Shown here: piece after piece, positions 1 through 10,793 of the stretch
How the letters are laid out: every line of letters begins with the position of its first letter
How positions within the stretch are numbered: position 1 is the first letter of the stretch
Assembly: GCA_040398525.1 (NCBI GenBank)
Contig: JBBATY010000019.1
Location: 1 to 64,000 of the forward strand
Length of the DNA stretch: 64,000 nt
Direction of reading: 5' to 3'
Source of the DNA: VFMC01 sp040398525
Lineage (GTDB): Bacteria; Actinomycetota; Acidimicrobiia; Acidimicrobiales; Ilumatobacteraceae
Made by a program: the position numbers and the translations under genes
The notes under the pieces: generated by a model
The model's database searches: none
What the model was told of the DNA's origin: nothing
Seen by the model: the letters and a program-made list of their open reading frames with translations, nothing else

Positions 1-582
1 CTGCTCGAGGTGGCCGAGGAATCGACGGTCACCGTCGACGGCACCAGCCATCCCCTGCCCCGCCCGTTCTTCCTCGTCGCCACCCAGAACCCGATCGACA
101 TCGCCGGCACCTACCGACTCGGTGAAGGTGCAGCAGACCGGTTCGCCGCTGTCGTCTCCCCGGGACGGGCCGGGCACGACGACGAAGTCGCTGTGCTGAC
201 AGGTCGACGCGGCCGCCATCAACTCGACGGCCTGCGACCGGTCGTCACCCTGTCCGAGCTCGAGGCCACCCAGGAGGCCGTCGCCACGGTGGCGGTCAGC
301 GACGCCGTCGCCGGGTACGTGGTGGCACTGCTCGACGCGACCCGCTCGCACCCGCAGTGCCGGCTCGGCGCATCGACCCGCGGCGGTCTGGCCCTCGTCG
401 GGCTGGCCCGGGCGCGTGCGCTGATGAGCGGTCGGGCCTATGTCGTGCCCGACGATGTGCAGGCCATGGCCGTCGCTGCACTCGCCCATCGCGTGGTGCC
501 GATCGACGGCAACGGATCGACCACGGCTGGACGAGCTCTGGTGGAGCAGTGCCTCGCGCAGGTTCGACCGCCGACGGTCTGA
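1..582 (+). CDS. MoxR-family AAA+ ATPase, 3' part
   Basis: C-terminal part of a MoxR-type AAA+ ATPase; the N-terminal Walker A region lies before the window. The frame is open from base 1 and opens with LLEVAEESTVTVDG, matching the segment after Walker B in this family (usually LLEVMQE..VTVDG), then FFLVATQNPID, the sensor 1 region. The rest is the helical lid domain. MoxR ATPases are thought to act as chaperones for partner proteins with DUF58/VWA domains, and the next gene encodes a DUF58 domain and overlaps this one, so a joint role is likely. Confidence 0.9.
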   Translation: MLEVAEESTVTVDGTSHPLPRPFFLVATQNPIDIAGTYRLGEGAADRFAAVVSPGRAGHDDEVAVLTGRRGRHQLDGLRPVVTLSELEATQEAVATVAVSDAVAGYVVALLDATRSHPQCRLGASTRGGLALVGLARARALMSGRAYVVPDDVQAMAVAALAHRVVPIDGNGSTTAGRALVEQCLAQVRPPTV

Positions 583-3500
583 CGCCGCGCAGGCGCCGGC
601 CCGACGGCCTGGCCCCAGGCATCGGCTACCTGGTGTTCGCGTGGGTGGCCGTGTTCGGTCTGGCCGCGCTCACCGGCTCGGTGGCGGTGGTCGTCCTCCT
701 GGCTGCGACCCTCATCGGGTCGGGCCCCTCGCTGCTGACGGGATGGTGGGCGTTGCGAGGTGCCACTGTCGTTCGGCTGACCCTGCCAGGTGAGACGGTG
801 GTGGGTGAGCCGACGCCTCTGCGCATCGAGGTCGTCGATCGCCGCGGCAGGCGCTTCGATCGCACGGCTCACGTCAGGATCGACCGACCGCAGGGCCCCA
901 TATCGCAACAGCCGGAGACCATCGGCAGCGGATGGCTCGACCGCGGCGAGCTCGACACCGTCGTCGTGTTCGCCCGGCGCGGTGAGGTGAGCTCGCTGTC
1001 GGTGACCCTCATCGCTGCCGGTGGGCCCGGCCTGGTCTGGTGGCGACGGCGGATCGATGCGCGGGTCCCACCGGTGATCGTCGCACCGCGCCCGGCGGGG
1101 CCCGGCGCGCACGTCGAGCCGATCGCAGCCGACACGTCGGCCGAGTCGGCCACGACGACGGCACGGCGCGACCCGAGCGGCGAGATCGACGGTCTGCGCC
1201 AGTGGCGTGAGGGCGACAGCGACCGAGGTGTGCACTGGCCCACCTCGATCCGCACGGGCGAGCTGAGCATCGTCGACCATCGCTCCACCGACGCCGAGGC
1301 CTTCCTGGTCGTCCCGCACTGGCGCCCTCCCGACCCGGAGGTCGAGGCGGGGTGCATCAGGTGGGCGCTCGACGACGGCCGACGCCGCGGCCGCTCGATG
1401 TGGCTCGCCACACCCGGCGGTGGTGCCGTTCCGGTGCCCGACGGCACGGTGGCGCTGCGGCTCGCCGCGACGTGCGAGCTCGGGCCCGAGCTCCCGCAGC
1501 GGCGAACACCACTCCTGCAACGCCCGATGCACCTCTGGCGCGAACCCGACCGCGCGCTCGCACCACGGGCACGTTGGGCAGTGGCGCTGGCATCGGCGAT
1601 CGCGCTCCACATGCTGTCGAACGCCGTGGCGTTCACCCCAGGCGTGTCACTTGCGCTGATCGGCGGCTGTGCGCTCGGCGCCGCGCTCACGGCACGCCGC
1701 GAACAGGCACGGTGGCTCCGCTGGGCGACGCGCGCAATCGCCCTCGTCGTTGCCGCTGTCGGCCTGACCGCAGTCTTCCAAGCGCTCGCCGCCATCGCCG
1801 ACCTCCGCTCGGCGATTCAGGGTCCCCTTCCGCTGCTGCTCATGGTGCTCGTCGTGCTGCAGGGGTTCGAGTGCACCGACCGACGTGCAGGACGGGTGGC
1901 GCTCGCCGTGGCCGCCGTCGTCGTCGCCCAGGCGATGGCGCTGCGCGTCGATGATGCGGCTGTCTGGTGGCTCGGCGCATGGGCCCTCGTCTGGTCACTG
2001 GGCATGTCGTCGGTGGGAAGGCCCACGCCGTCGGCACGCGGCACCCGTCGCCTGCCCCCGCTGCGCCGCTCGGTCGGGGTGGCCGCGACCACCGGCCTCA
2101 CGGCAGCCGCCACCGTCGCCCTCCTCGGCGCCGTCGAGGTGCCCGACGGTCCGGCCGACCTTGCGCTGCCGGCAGCCATGGAGACCGTCCGACTGGTGCA
2201 GCAGGCCCAATCGTTCGCCCGTCCGGACGGATCGACGAGCACCGCCGGCCCACTCGACGACCCGACGCGAGCGCTCGGAGCAGTCGGTGGCTACCCGGGG
2301 TTCGACGCATCGATGGACACCTCGATGCGCGGCACCCTCGGTGACGAGGTCGTGATGCGTGTGCGGGCGCCGGCACCGGACTTCTGGCGCGGCCAGACCT
2401 TCACCCGCTTCGACGGCCGCGTCTGGCACACCGATCCGGCCGACAGCGGCGTGCTGCGCACCGAACGCGACGTCCGCCTCGGCCCTGCCCTCGGCGACGT
2501 GCCGCAACCGATCGGTGTGGAGGTCGACGAGTTGGTGCAGACCTACCACCTCACCGTCGACCACCCCAACGTCGTGTTCGCCGCGTCGCGCCCAGTGCGC
2601 GTGCTCATCGACGCCGCCGTGCGCGTGCGGGCCGACGGTTCGCTGCGCACCGACACGGTGATGACGGCGGGCTCGGTCTACACCGTCGTGTCACAGCGGG
2701 CGAATGTCACGTCTGAAGCCCTGCGTCGCCAGGGCGACGTGGCCGCGCTGCTACCCGACGAACCGAGCGGCCCGCTGGCCGACCACCTCACCGTGCCACC
2801 GAGCACCACCGATCGGACGCGTCGGCTCGCGGCGAGCCTCGCCGAGGGCTCGCCGTCGACCTACGACACGATCCGACGGATCGAGACCTGGCTCGCCGCG
2901 AACGTGCAGTACGACCTCGACGCACCGATCCCGGCCCCAGGCGCCGACGCGGTCGACGACCTGTTGTTCGGGTCGCAGCTCGGCTTCTGCGAGCAGATCT
3001 CGTCGGCCACCGCCATCCTCCTGCGCACGATCGGCGTACCGACGCGCGTGGCCACCGGGTACGTCTCGGGCACCCGTGATGCGCTCACCGGCGTGTGGGA
3101 GGTGCGGGCCAGCGATGCCCACGCCTGGGTGGAGGTGTGGTTCCCGGCCACGGGGTGGCAGGCGTTCGACCCGACGGCTGCGGTGCCGCTCGCCGGCGAG
3201 TACGAGCGGGCGACGGTCGGCGGAGAGATCGGGCGGGCCACCGCCGACGCGATGCGGGAGCACGGTGCGGCAGTCGCGAGGGCGGTCGCCGGCGCCCTGG
3301 CGCTGCTCGGCCTGGGCCGGCTGATCATCCCTCGGGTGCTCGCTGCTCGGCGTCGACGCCGGCGCGGGCGCTGGGGGGTGCTGCAGGACCGCTGGCTGGC
3401 CGAAGCTGCGGCACAGGGGCTCGCGCCCAACGGCACCAACCCTGCGCTCGCCCGCCAATGGCTCGAACGACAGTCCGACGGGCACCCGACCGCACCAGCA

Positions 3501-3650
3501 GCGACGGCGGCGGCCGCACCTCCCGGAACAGCCGCCACCGAGCTCGCCGACCTGCTCGATCGCGCCGCGTTCGACCCCACCTTCAGCGACGACGACGACG
3601 CGTTCCTGCGAGCTGCTGCACTCGCCGAGCAGGTGCTCGGCCGGCACTGA
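549..3650 (+). CDS. DUF58 - DUF3488 membrane - transglutaminase fusion protein
   Basis: Large membrane protein of about 1,033 residues joining modules that are normally two neighbouring genes. Two N-terminal membrane segments (about residues 25-65) precede a DUF58 domain with the motif IDGLRQWREGDSDRGVHW (about 215-232). A multi-helix DUF3488/TgpA-like membrane block follows (about 345-510). An outer domain carries a transglutaminase core: Cys in GFCEQISSA (about 813), His in DAHAWVEVW (about 858) and Asp in AFDPTA (about 874). One more membrane helix and a cytoplasmic DUF4129-like tail end it. The start is uncertain: GTG 549 overlaps the MoxR gene by 34 bases, and the frame is open further upstream. 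Context is the MoxR/DUF58/transglutaminase set, whose substrate is unknown. Confidence 0.85.
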   Translation: MPRAGSTADGLTPRRRRPDGLAPGIGYLVFAWVAVFGLAALTGSVAVVVLLAATLIGSGPSLLTGWWALRGATVVRLTLPGETVVGEPTPLRIEVVDRRGRRFDRTAHVRIDRPQGPISQQPETIGSGWLDRGELDTVVVFARRGEVSSLSVTLIAAGGPGLVWWRRRIDARVPPVIVAPRPAGPGAHVEPIAADTSAESATTTARRDPSGEIDGLRQWREGDSDRGVHWPTSIRTGELSIVDHRSTDAEAFLVVPHWRPPDPEVEAGCIRWALDDGRRRGRSMWLATPGGGAVPVPDGTVALRLAATCELGPELPQRRTPLLQRPMHLWREPDRALAPRARWAVALASAIALHMLSNAVAFTPGVSLALIGGCALGAALTARREQARWLRWATRAIALVVAAVGLTAVFQALAAIADLRSAIQGPLPLLLMVLVVLQGFECTDRRAGRVALAVAAVVVAQAMALRVDDAAVWWLGAWALVWSLGMSSVGRPTPSARGTRRLPPLRRSVGVAATTGLTAAATVALLGAVEVPDGPADLALPAAMETVRLVQQAQSFARPDGSTSTAGPLDDPTRALGAVGGYPGFDASMDTSMRGTLGDEVVMRVRAPAPDFWRGQTFTRFDGRVWHTDPADSGVLRTERDVRLGPALGDVPQPIGVEVDELVQTYHLTVDHPNVVFAASRPVRVLIDAAVRVRADGSLRTDTVMTAGSVYTVVSQRANVTSEALRRQGDVAALLPDEPSGPLADHLTVPPSTTDRTRRLAASLAEGSPSTYDTIRRIETWLAANVQYDLDAPIPAPGADAVDDLLFGSQLGFCEQISSATAILLRTIGVPTRVATGYVSGTRDALTGVWEVRASDAHAWVEVWFPATGWQAFDPTAAVPLAGEYERATVGGEIGRATADAMREHGAAVARAVAGALALLGLGRLIIPRVLAARRRRRRGRWGVLQDRWLAEAAAQGLAPNGTNPALARQWLERQSDGHPTAPAATAAAAPPGTAATELADLLDRAAFDPTFSDDDDAFLRAAALAEQVLGRH

Positions 3651-3659
3651 CGCCGCCGT

Positions 3660-4265
3660 TCAGGCGGTCAGGTCGCGACGGCCCTCGAGCGCACGGCCGA
3701 GGGTGAGCTCGTCGGCGTACTCGAGGTCGCCGCCCACAGGCAGCCCACTGGCGATGCGGGTCACCCGCACCCCGAACGGGGTGAGCATCCGCGCCAAGTA
3801 CATGGCCGTCACCTCGCCCTCGGTGTTGGGGTTGGTGCACAAGATGACCTCGGTGATGCCCTCCGGCTCGATGCGTGCGAAGAGCTCTTTCACCTTCAGC
3901 TGCTCGGGCCCGATGCCCTCGAGCGGGTTCATCGCCCCGAGCAACACGTGGTAGCGGCCGCGGAACTCACCCGTGCGCTCGATGGCGACGATGTCGCGGG
4001 CCTCCTCCACCACGCACACGGTGGTCGGGTCGCGTCGCTCGTCGGCGCAGATCGGGCACAGCTCGCTGTCGGCGATGTTCCAGCAGCGCCCGCAGAAGCG
4101 CACCCTGGCCTTGGCCTCGAGCAGCGCCTGCGCCAGGCGATGCACCTCGTCGCCCGAGGTCTTGAGCAGATGGAAAGCGATGCGCTGGGCCGACTTCGGA
4201 CCGATGCCGGGAAGGCGGCCGAGCTCGTCGATCAGCACCTGCACGGGCGTGGTGTAGGTGGCCAT
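3660..4265 (-). CDS. recR: Recombination mediator protein RecR
   Basis: RecR (201 residues) helps load RecA onto gapped DNA with RecF/RecO. It has a helix-hairpin-helix region near the N-terminus (LGRLPGIGPKSAQRIAFHL), a four-cysteine zinc finger (C58, C61, C70, C73) and a Toprim domain starting around TTVCVVEEARDI (residue 81). Length and domain order are normal. Its ATG shares one base with the dnaX stop (TGATG on the minus strand), so the two genes are translationally coupled, the common dnaX-recR arrangement. It ends 9 bases from the convergent transglutaminase gene. Confidence 0.97.
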   Translation of the reverse strand: MATYTTPVQVLIDELGRLPGIGPKSAQRIAFHLLKTSGDEVHRLAQALLEAKARVRFCGRCWNIADSELCPICADERRDPTTVCVVEEARDIVAIERTGEFRGRYHVLLGAMNPLEGIGPEQLKVKELFARIEPEGITEVILCTNPNTEGEVTAMYLARMLTPFGVRVTRIASGLPVGGDLEYADELTLGRALEGRRDLTA

Positions 4266-6100
4266 CAGCGACGCTCGTCGAGCAGTTCCGAGCCGGGGAA
4301 GGCTTGGGCGAGGCGATCGATCGGCGACACCACCGAGTCGGGCGGGGCATCGACGAGGTCGTGCAGGTCGATCTCGTGCTCAGCAGCGTCTGCTGCGGCC
4401 GCTGCAGCCGCTGCAGCTGGTGCGTCGTCGTGAGCGGCGTCGACCACGAACTGCACGCCGACCTTGCCGCCGAGCACTGCGACGATGGCGGCCTCGACAT
4501 CGGCGCGATGCTGCTCGCACTTGGCCCGGTGAGCCTCGTTCGGGGCGGCGATCAGCAGGGTGCCGTCGCGCACGCCGGCCACCTTCGGCACGGAGTAGAT
4601 GGCTCGCACCAACGGCTTGAGGGCCGGCACGATCTCGCCGGACCACCGCGTCGCTGCCTGCTCCGCCGTCGCTGCCGATGCCGCCACAGGGGTTGCAGGG
4701 GTTGCCGGGGCCGCCGGGGCCTCGTCGGCCGCCACGACCGCAGCGGGGTGCGGCCCCGGAGCAGCGGCCGCAGCAGCCGGAGCAGGTGCAGGTCCGGCCG
4801 ACGCGGCTGGTGGGGCCGGAGCAGCAGGTGCAGCCGGAGCGGGCGCGGCCGGAGCAGCTGCGGTCGGAGCCGTTGCCGGCGCGGGTCGAGTGGTCTGTGC
4901 CGCCGCTGCCCGCGCCCGCCCGCCGAGCGGCACCCTGCCGGTGGAGGGATCGACCGGGCTCGGAGACGGTGCGATCGGCCGCGGCGTCGCCGCCGTGGAG
5001 TCGCCTGCACCGCGCTCGAGTCGGTCGAGGCGGTCGAGGATCGAACTGATGTCGGGCGCGGCTGGCTCGTGGGTGAGCTGCACCAACACCACCTCGAGCA
5101 GTAGCCGCGGGTCGGGGGCGTGGCGCATCTCGACGAGGATCTCGCCGAGGCGCTCCATCGCTCGCACGGTGCGGGCTGCACCGAGGCGCGCGGCCCGTTC
5201 GGTCACCAGGCGCGCCTGGCTCTCGGGCAGGGTCACCAACTCCGGGGCCATGAGCGACAAGAAGCAGTCGCGCAGGGTGCGCACGATCTCCTCGGTGAGC
5301 GTGCGCGGGTCGCGCCCCTGCTGCACGGCATGGGCCACGGCCGTGAGCGCCCGGCCGGGGTCGAGGTCGACCATCGCCTCGACGAACTCGCCGAGGTCGA
5401 CCGAGTCGATCTCGTCGTCGCCGGTGGAGGCCAACAGCTCGAGCGCGCTCAAGGTGTCGCGAGCCGAGCCCCCGCCCTGGGCCAGCGCCGACTGGATGGC
5501 CGCCTCGCCGACCTGCAGGCCGGCGTCGGACGCCACCCAGCGGATGTGAGCCTCGAGCTCGTCCATCGGGAGCAGGTGGAACCGCAGGTGCTGGGTGCGG
5601 CTGCGGATGGTCTCGCTCACCTTCTGCGGATCGGTGGTGGCGAGCACGAACACGACGTGGGACGGCGGCTCCTCGAGCGTCTTCAGCAGCGCAGCCTCGG
5701 CCTGCTTCGACAACATGTGGACCTCGTCGAGGATGTACACCTTGTGGCGGCCGGGGGTGCCGAGCGAGGCTTTTTCGATGAGGTCGCGCATCGCGTCGAC
5801 GCCGTTGTTACTGGCGGCGTCGAGCTCGTGCACGTCGTAGCTGCTGCCCCTCTCGACCGCCAGGCACGAATCGCACTCGCAGCACGGCTCGCCCTCGACC
5901 GGTCGTTCGCAGTTGAGCACCTTGGCGAGGATGCGCGCCGAGGTGGTCTTCCCTGTGCCGCGCGGCCCGGAGAACAGGTAGGCCTGACCCTCGCGGTGGT
6001 TGATCACGGCGTTGCGCAGCGCCCGCACGACATGGTCCTGGCCGCGCATCTCGCTGAACCGGCGAGGTCGGTAGCGGCGGTACAGCGCTTGGGTGGCCAT
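4265..6100 (-). CDS. dnaX: DNA polymerase III subunit gamma/tau
   Basis: Clamp-loader ATPase (611 residues) of the replicative polymerase. Visible are Walker A GPRGTGKTT (about residues 45-53), a zinc module (C64, C73, C76, C79), Walker B ILDEVH (about 123-128) and the SRC-type arginine finger region (TIRSRTQ). A long alanine/proline-rich linker (bases about 4680-4930) separates the ATPase core from a C-terminal tau-like domain. ATG 6100 gives the canonical start MATQALYRRYRP; the frame stays open upstream but without family similarity. A TAGGCT hexamer 8 bases before the ATG suggests a leaderless transcript shared with recR. Confidence 0.96.
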   Translation of the reverse strand: MATQALYRRYRPRRFSEMRGQDHVVRALRNAVINHREGQAYLFSGPRGTGKTTSARILAKVLNCERPVEGEPCCECDSCLAVERGSSYDVHELDAASNNGVDAMRDLIEKASLGTPGRHKVYILDEVHMLSKQAEAALLKTLEEPPSHVVFVLATTDPQKVSETIRSRTQHLRFHLLPMDELEAHIRWVASDAGLQVGEAAIQSALAQGGGSARDTLSALELLASTGDDEIDSVDLGEFVEAMVDLDPGRALTAVAHAVQQGRDPRTLTEEIVRTLRDCFLSLMAPELVTLPESQARLVTERAARLGAARTVRAMERLGEILVEMRHAPDPRLLLEVVLVQLTHEPAAPDISSILDRLDRLERGAGDSTAATPRPIAPSPSPVDPSTGRVPLGGRARAAAAQTTRPAPATAPTAAAPAAPAPAAPAAPAPPAASAGPAPAPAAAAAAPGPHPAAVVAADEAPAAPATPATPVAASAATAEQAATRWSGEIVPALKPLVRAIYSVPKVAGVRDGTLLIAAPNEAHRAKCEQHRADVEAAIVAVLGGKVGVQFVVDAAHDDAPAAAAAAAAADAAEHEIDLHDLVDAPPDSVVSPIDRLAQAFPGSELLDERR

Positions 6101-6108
6101 CACCTTCG

Positions 6109-6114
6109 AGCCTA
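6109..6114 (-). promoter_or_regulatory. -10 hexamer for leaderless dnaX
   Basis: TAGGCT on the minus strand, 8 bases before the dnaX ATG. It fits the TANNNT -10 pattern, and the spacing puts the transcription start at or next to the start codon. No clear -35 element is seen. Confidence 0.5.
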
Positions 6115-6177
6115 CCGAGCACGTGCGCGCCGCACGGTTGCGTACACCCAGACACCTGTGCAGGTTCCACGGTTGGG

Positions 6178-6183
6178 TAGCGT
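6178..6183 (+). promoter_or_regulatory. -10 hexamer for the CopC/CopD-like gene
   Basis: TAGCGT, 11 bases before the ATG at 6195. The leader would be only a few bases long; no Shine-Dalgarno sequence is present. Confidence 0.4.
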
Positions 6184-6194
6184 TGGCGCAGCCC

Positions 6195-7934
6195 ATGGCC
6201 ACCACGACCACTTCCGTAGCCGCGCGCCGACGCTGGTTCGTGGCGCTGCTCATCGCTGCTGTTGCCGCACTCGTGGGCCCGTTCGCCGTGCCGGTCGCCC
6301 AGGCCGAGAACAGCCTGGCGTCGTCGAGCCCTGCCGAAGGCGAGACGCTCGCGTCGTCACCCACGTCGCTGCAGTTCACCTTCGTCGAGCCGCTCGGTGG
6401 CACCAACGGCGTCGTCGTCACCTGTGACGGAACGCCGATCAGCGTCGGTCTGCCGTCGGCGGGCCCCGACGGCTTCACCCTCAACGTCGCCGTCCCGAAC
6501 CCACTGCCCAAAGGCGAGTGCACCGCTGCTGTCACCGTGAGCGCTCCCGACGGATCGCCGAACGGCACCGTCACGGTGTCGTTCACGGTGTCCGGCGACA
6601 CGGTCGTCGCGCCCACCACCGCCTCGGCGACGGCCACCACGGTCACACCCGTCGTCGACACCACCGTGGCACCGCCCACTGATGGCGCAGCGAGCACCGA
6701 CGAGGGCAGCGGCAGCGTGCTCGGCCTGCTGCGCCTGATCAGCTCGCTCGCCCTCGCCGTGCTCTTCGGTTCGATCGTGTTGATCGTGCTCGCCTGGCCC
6801 GAAGGCGTCGAATACGTCCTCACGGTGCGCTTCATCCGCTGGACCTGGGTGGTCGCACTCGTCAGCTCGTTCCTCATGGCAGCCATGCTCACGGCCGACA
6901 CCACGGGCAGTTCGTTCCTCACGTCGCTCAACCCGACCACCTGGACCGACCTCACCGACTCGGCCAGCGGATTCGCCGTACTCGCCCGGGTGGCGTTCAC
7001 GATTGCGTGCGGCTGGGTGGCCTTCCGACCGGAGCGGGCGATCGACCCGGGCACCCAGCTGCCGGCCATCGCCCTGCCACTGCTCGCCGTCGCCACCATC
7101 GGCTTCACCCGCACCGGCGGCGACCTCGCCGCGGTCGGCATCGCCGTGGCGATCGCCCACGCACTGGCGATGGCCGTCTGGATCGGCGGCCTGGCGCTGC
7201 TCACCCGGGTCGTGCTCGCCGGAGGTGGCGACGAGGATCTCGTCCTCGCCGTGCGCGGCTACGGGCGCATCGCCACACCGGCCATCATCGCGACGGTCCT
7301 CACCGGCGCAGTGCAGACCTTCCGGCTCGATCGCGGCGCGTTGTTCACCAGCGGTCATGGTCGGGTCTTGCTGCTGAAGGCCATCGTCGTCGGGGCGATG
7401 GTGTTCGTCGGCCTGGTGACACGGCAGTTCGTCAACATGCAGATGGGCTCGGCACGTTCGCTCAGCGAGAACCTCGCATCACGGCTGCGCCGAGCGACCG
7501 GGATCGAAGCCATCGGTGGGATCGTGGTCCTGGCGCTCAGCTCGTGGCTGGTCTCGCTCACGCCGCCGAACCTCACGAGCGAGGTCGCGGCCGACGAGTA
7601 CGGCTACAGCACCGACGACGTCGTCGCCGGCGACCTCACCTTCTCGGTGTCGATCACCGGGGTCGTCGGGCGCAACGCCGTGCTGCTCGACGTCAGCAGC
7701 CCCGACAGCGGGATCACCAACATGGTGGTCACCTTCATCCCGCCCGTCGACTCCGCCGGGTCGACCGTGGTGCTGAGCATCCCGCCCGAGGTTCCCCTCC
7801 CGGGTCAGGTGTTGCTGCCCGAGGCCGAAGGGGTGCCCCTCGAGGTCCCCGGCGTCTGGACCGTGTCGGTCACCGCCACCACCCCGACCGGCGAGAAGAC
7901 CGCCCAGAAGCGCTTCACCCTGCTGAGCGCCTGA
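6195..7934 (+). CDS. CopC/CopD-like copper-resistance family membrane protein
   Basis: 579-residue protein with a signal peptide ending at VPVAQA (about residue 37). A CopC-like immunoglobulin-fold domain follows (SSPAEGETLASSPTSLQFTF), then a Thr/Val/Ala-rich linker (about 140-185), a CopD-like membrane region of several helices with YGRIATPAIIATVLTGAVQT and GRVLLLKAIVVGAMV, and a C-terminal outer domain (about 485-579). The family moves or binds copper outside the cell. The histidine that normally follows the signal cleavage site in CopC is missing (the mature protein starts about AENSL), so copper binding by that domain is doubtful. It is divergent from dnaX; its 3' end touches an assembly gap. 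Confidence 0.8.
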   Translation: MATTTTSVAARRRWFVALLIAAVAALVGPFAVPVAQAENSLASSSPAEGETLASSPTSLQFTFVEPLGGTNGVVVTCDGTPISVGLPSAGPDGFTLNVAVPNPLPKGECTAAVTVSAPDGSPNGTVTVSFTVSGDTVVAPTTASATATTVTPVVDTTVAPPTDGAASTDEGSGSVLGLLRLISSLALAVLFGSIVLIVLAWPEGVEYVLTVRFIRWTWVVALVSSFLMAAMLTADTTGSSFLTSLNPTTWTDLTDSASGFAVLARVAFTIACGWVAFRPERAIDPGTQLPAIALPLLAVATIGFTRTGGDLAAVGIAVAIAHALAMAVWIGGLALLTRVVLAGGGDEDLVLAVRGYGRIATPAIIATVLTGAVQTFRLDRGALFTSGHGRVLLLKAIVVGAMVFVGLVTRQFVNMQMGSARSLSENLASRLRRATGIEAIGGIVVLALSSWLVSLTPPNLTSEVAADEYGYSTDDVVAGDLTFSVSITGVVGRNAVLLDVSSPDSGITNMVVTFIPPVDSAGSTVVLSIPPEVPLPGQVLLPEAEGVPLEVPGVWTVSVTATTPTGEKTAQKRFTLLSA

Positions 7935-7935
7935 G

Positions 7936-8035
7936 NNNNNNNNNNNNNNNNNNNNNNNNNNNNNNNNNNNNNNNNNNNNNNNNNNNNNNNNNNNNNNNNN
8001 NNNNNNNNNNNNNNNNNNNNNNNNNNNNNNNNNNN
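7936..8035. other. Assembly gap (100 N)
   Basis: Fixed-size run of N between the CopC/CopD-like gene and the DNA ligase. True length unknown; the ligase C-terminus lies in it. Confidence 0.99.
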
Positions 8036-8925
8036 CTCCACCGGCTCTGCGCGCCGGGCAGCCGTGCCGACTCGTGCGCCTCGGCCATCGCCCAATCGCG
8101 CCACGGATGCGCCGCGAGCGCACCGTCGCGCAGCGGGGCCAGCTCGTCGAGCAGCTCGGCCCGACGCCGGGCGGTGAAGTTGGCCGCGACGCCGACGTGG
8201 TGCAGCGTGCCGGCGTCGTCGTGCAAGCCGAGCAACAGCGAGCCGACACCCTTGCCGTCCTTGTGCACCCGGTAACCGGCCAGCACGCACTCGGCGGTGC
8301 GCAGGTGCTTCACCTTCACCAGCGTGCGCTGATCAGGCGTGTACGGGTCGTCGAGCCGCTTGGCGACGATGCCGTCGAGACCGGCGCCCTCGAACTCGAC
8401 GAACCAGCGCTCGGCCGTCGCGGCGTCGGTGGTCGACGGGCAGCGATGGACGGGCGCCCGGGCACCGGCGAGCACCTCGTCGAGCAGCGCCCTCCGCTCG
8501 GCGAGCGGCCGTTCGAGCAGGACCTCGTCGCCCAGTGCCAGCAGGTCGAAGGCGACGAACGATGCCGGGGTCTCGGCCGCAAGTCGTTGCACGCGCGACG
8601 CGGCGGGGTGGATGCGCTGCAGCAGCGCATCGAAGTCGAGGCCGCGACCGCTCGTGGCGGGCACGACGATCTCGCCATCGACCACACAGCGGTGGGGCAG
8701 CGCGGCGGCGAGCGGGCCCAGCAGCTCGGGGAAGTACCTGGTGAACGGGCGTTCGTTGCGGCTCGTCAGCTCGATCTCGTCGCCGTCGCGGAAGACGATG
8801 CAACGGAACCCGTCCCACTTCGGTTCGTAGAGCCAGCGCTCGGCCGAACCGGGAGGTGCGACCGGGATCCGCTCGGCCGACTTGGCGAGCATCGGGGCGA
8901 CCGGCGGACGGAGCGGGAGCTGCAC
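8036..8925 (-). CDS. ATP-dependent DNA ligase, C-terminus lost in gap
   Basis: ATP-dependent DNA ligase of the short actinobacterial LigC type. The adenylation domain carries the nucleotidyl-lysine motif YEPKWDGFRC, then motif III-like VAFDLLAL, motif IV GLDGIVAKR and motif V LVKVKHLRTAEC. The oligonucleotide-binding domain follows with GSLLLGLHDDAGTLHHVG and ends at PGAQSRW, a motif near the C-terminus of this family, so only a few dozen residues are missing. GTG 8925 gives VQLPLRPPVAPMLAK, the usual start. Such ligases act in repair, often near Ku; no Ku gene is visible here. Confidence 0.92.
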
Positions 8926-8990
8926 CGGACCAGTGTGCCAGCAGCGCGAGAGGCCCTGGCACGGATGGGACCAGCGCCGGAGACCCGCGG

Positions 8991-8996
8991 TAGCGT
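8991..8996 (+). promoter_or_regulatory. -10 hexamer for leaderless acyl-CoA carboxylase gene
   Basis: TAGCGT, 8 bases before ATG 9005. No Shine-Dalgarno sequence lies between, so a leaderless transcript is likely. Confidence 0.55.
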
Positions 8997-9004
8997 TGCC
9001 CGCC

Positions 9005-10557
<1,553 letters not shown>

Positions 10558-10561
<4 letters not shown>

Positions 10562-10749
10562 GCACCGAGATCACGCCGGCACCCACCGACGACGAGGCCG
10601 TTGCCATCGTCGCCGCGGTCGAGGCGCTGTGGCCCCGACCGGTGGTGGTGGCCGTCGACGAGCAGCGCGCCCGCGACGCGACCTGGCGGTTCAGCGGTCG
10701 GTGGTGGGCCAAGCCACTGCCGCATCGCCGCGACCGACCCTTCCGCTGA
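10558..10749 (+). CDS. Small acyl-CoA carboxylase accessory (epsilon-type) subunit
   Basis: 63-residue protein whose GTG overlaps the carboxylase stop as GTGA. It has an acidic N-terminal helix (PTDDEAVAIVAAVEALW) and a C-terminal WRFSGRWW followed by arginine-rich HRRDRPFR. This layout, an AAxxAAxEA helix then W-x-x-SGRW, resembles the small epsilon-type subunits that bind actinobacterial acyl-CoA carboxylase beta subunits. The call depends mainly on position and these short motifs. Confidence 0.7.
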
Positions 10750-10779
10750 CATCTGTCACGCGGGCATCCCCGCAACGCG

Positions 10780-10785
10780 TAGTGT
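10780..10785 (+). promoter_or_regulatory. -10 hexamer for leaderless RDD gene 1
   Basis: TAGTGT, 8 bases before ATG 10794. The 13-base string cgtagtgttcgcg (10778-10790) recurs at 11347-11359 just before the next RDD gene. Confidence 0.55.
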
Positions 10786-10793
10786 TCGCGTCC

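Noticed and set aside
6101..6194. Possible SRP RNA next to dnaX
   Set aside because: Actinobacteria sometimes carry ffs near dnaX, but the conserved GGAAGGGAGCAGC-type core is not present.
5120..6427. Long open frame on the plus strand opposite dnaX
   Set aside because: High-GC codon usage leaves the opposite strand open; the product is Arg/His-rich with no family pattern, while dnaX shows all motifs.
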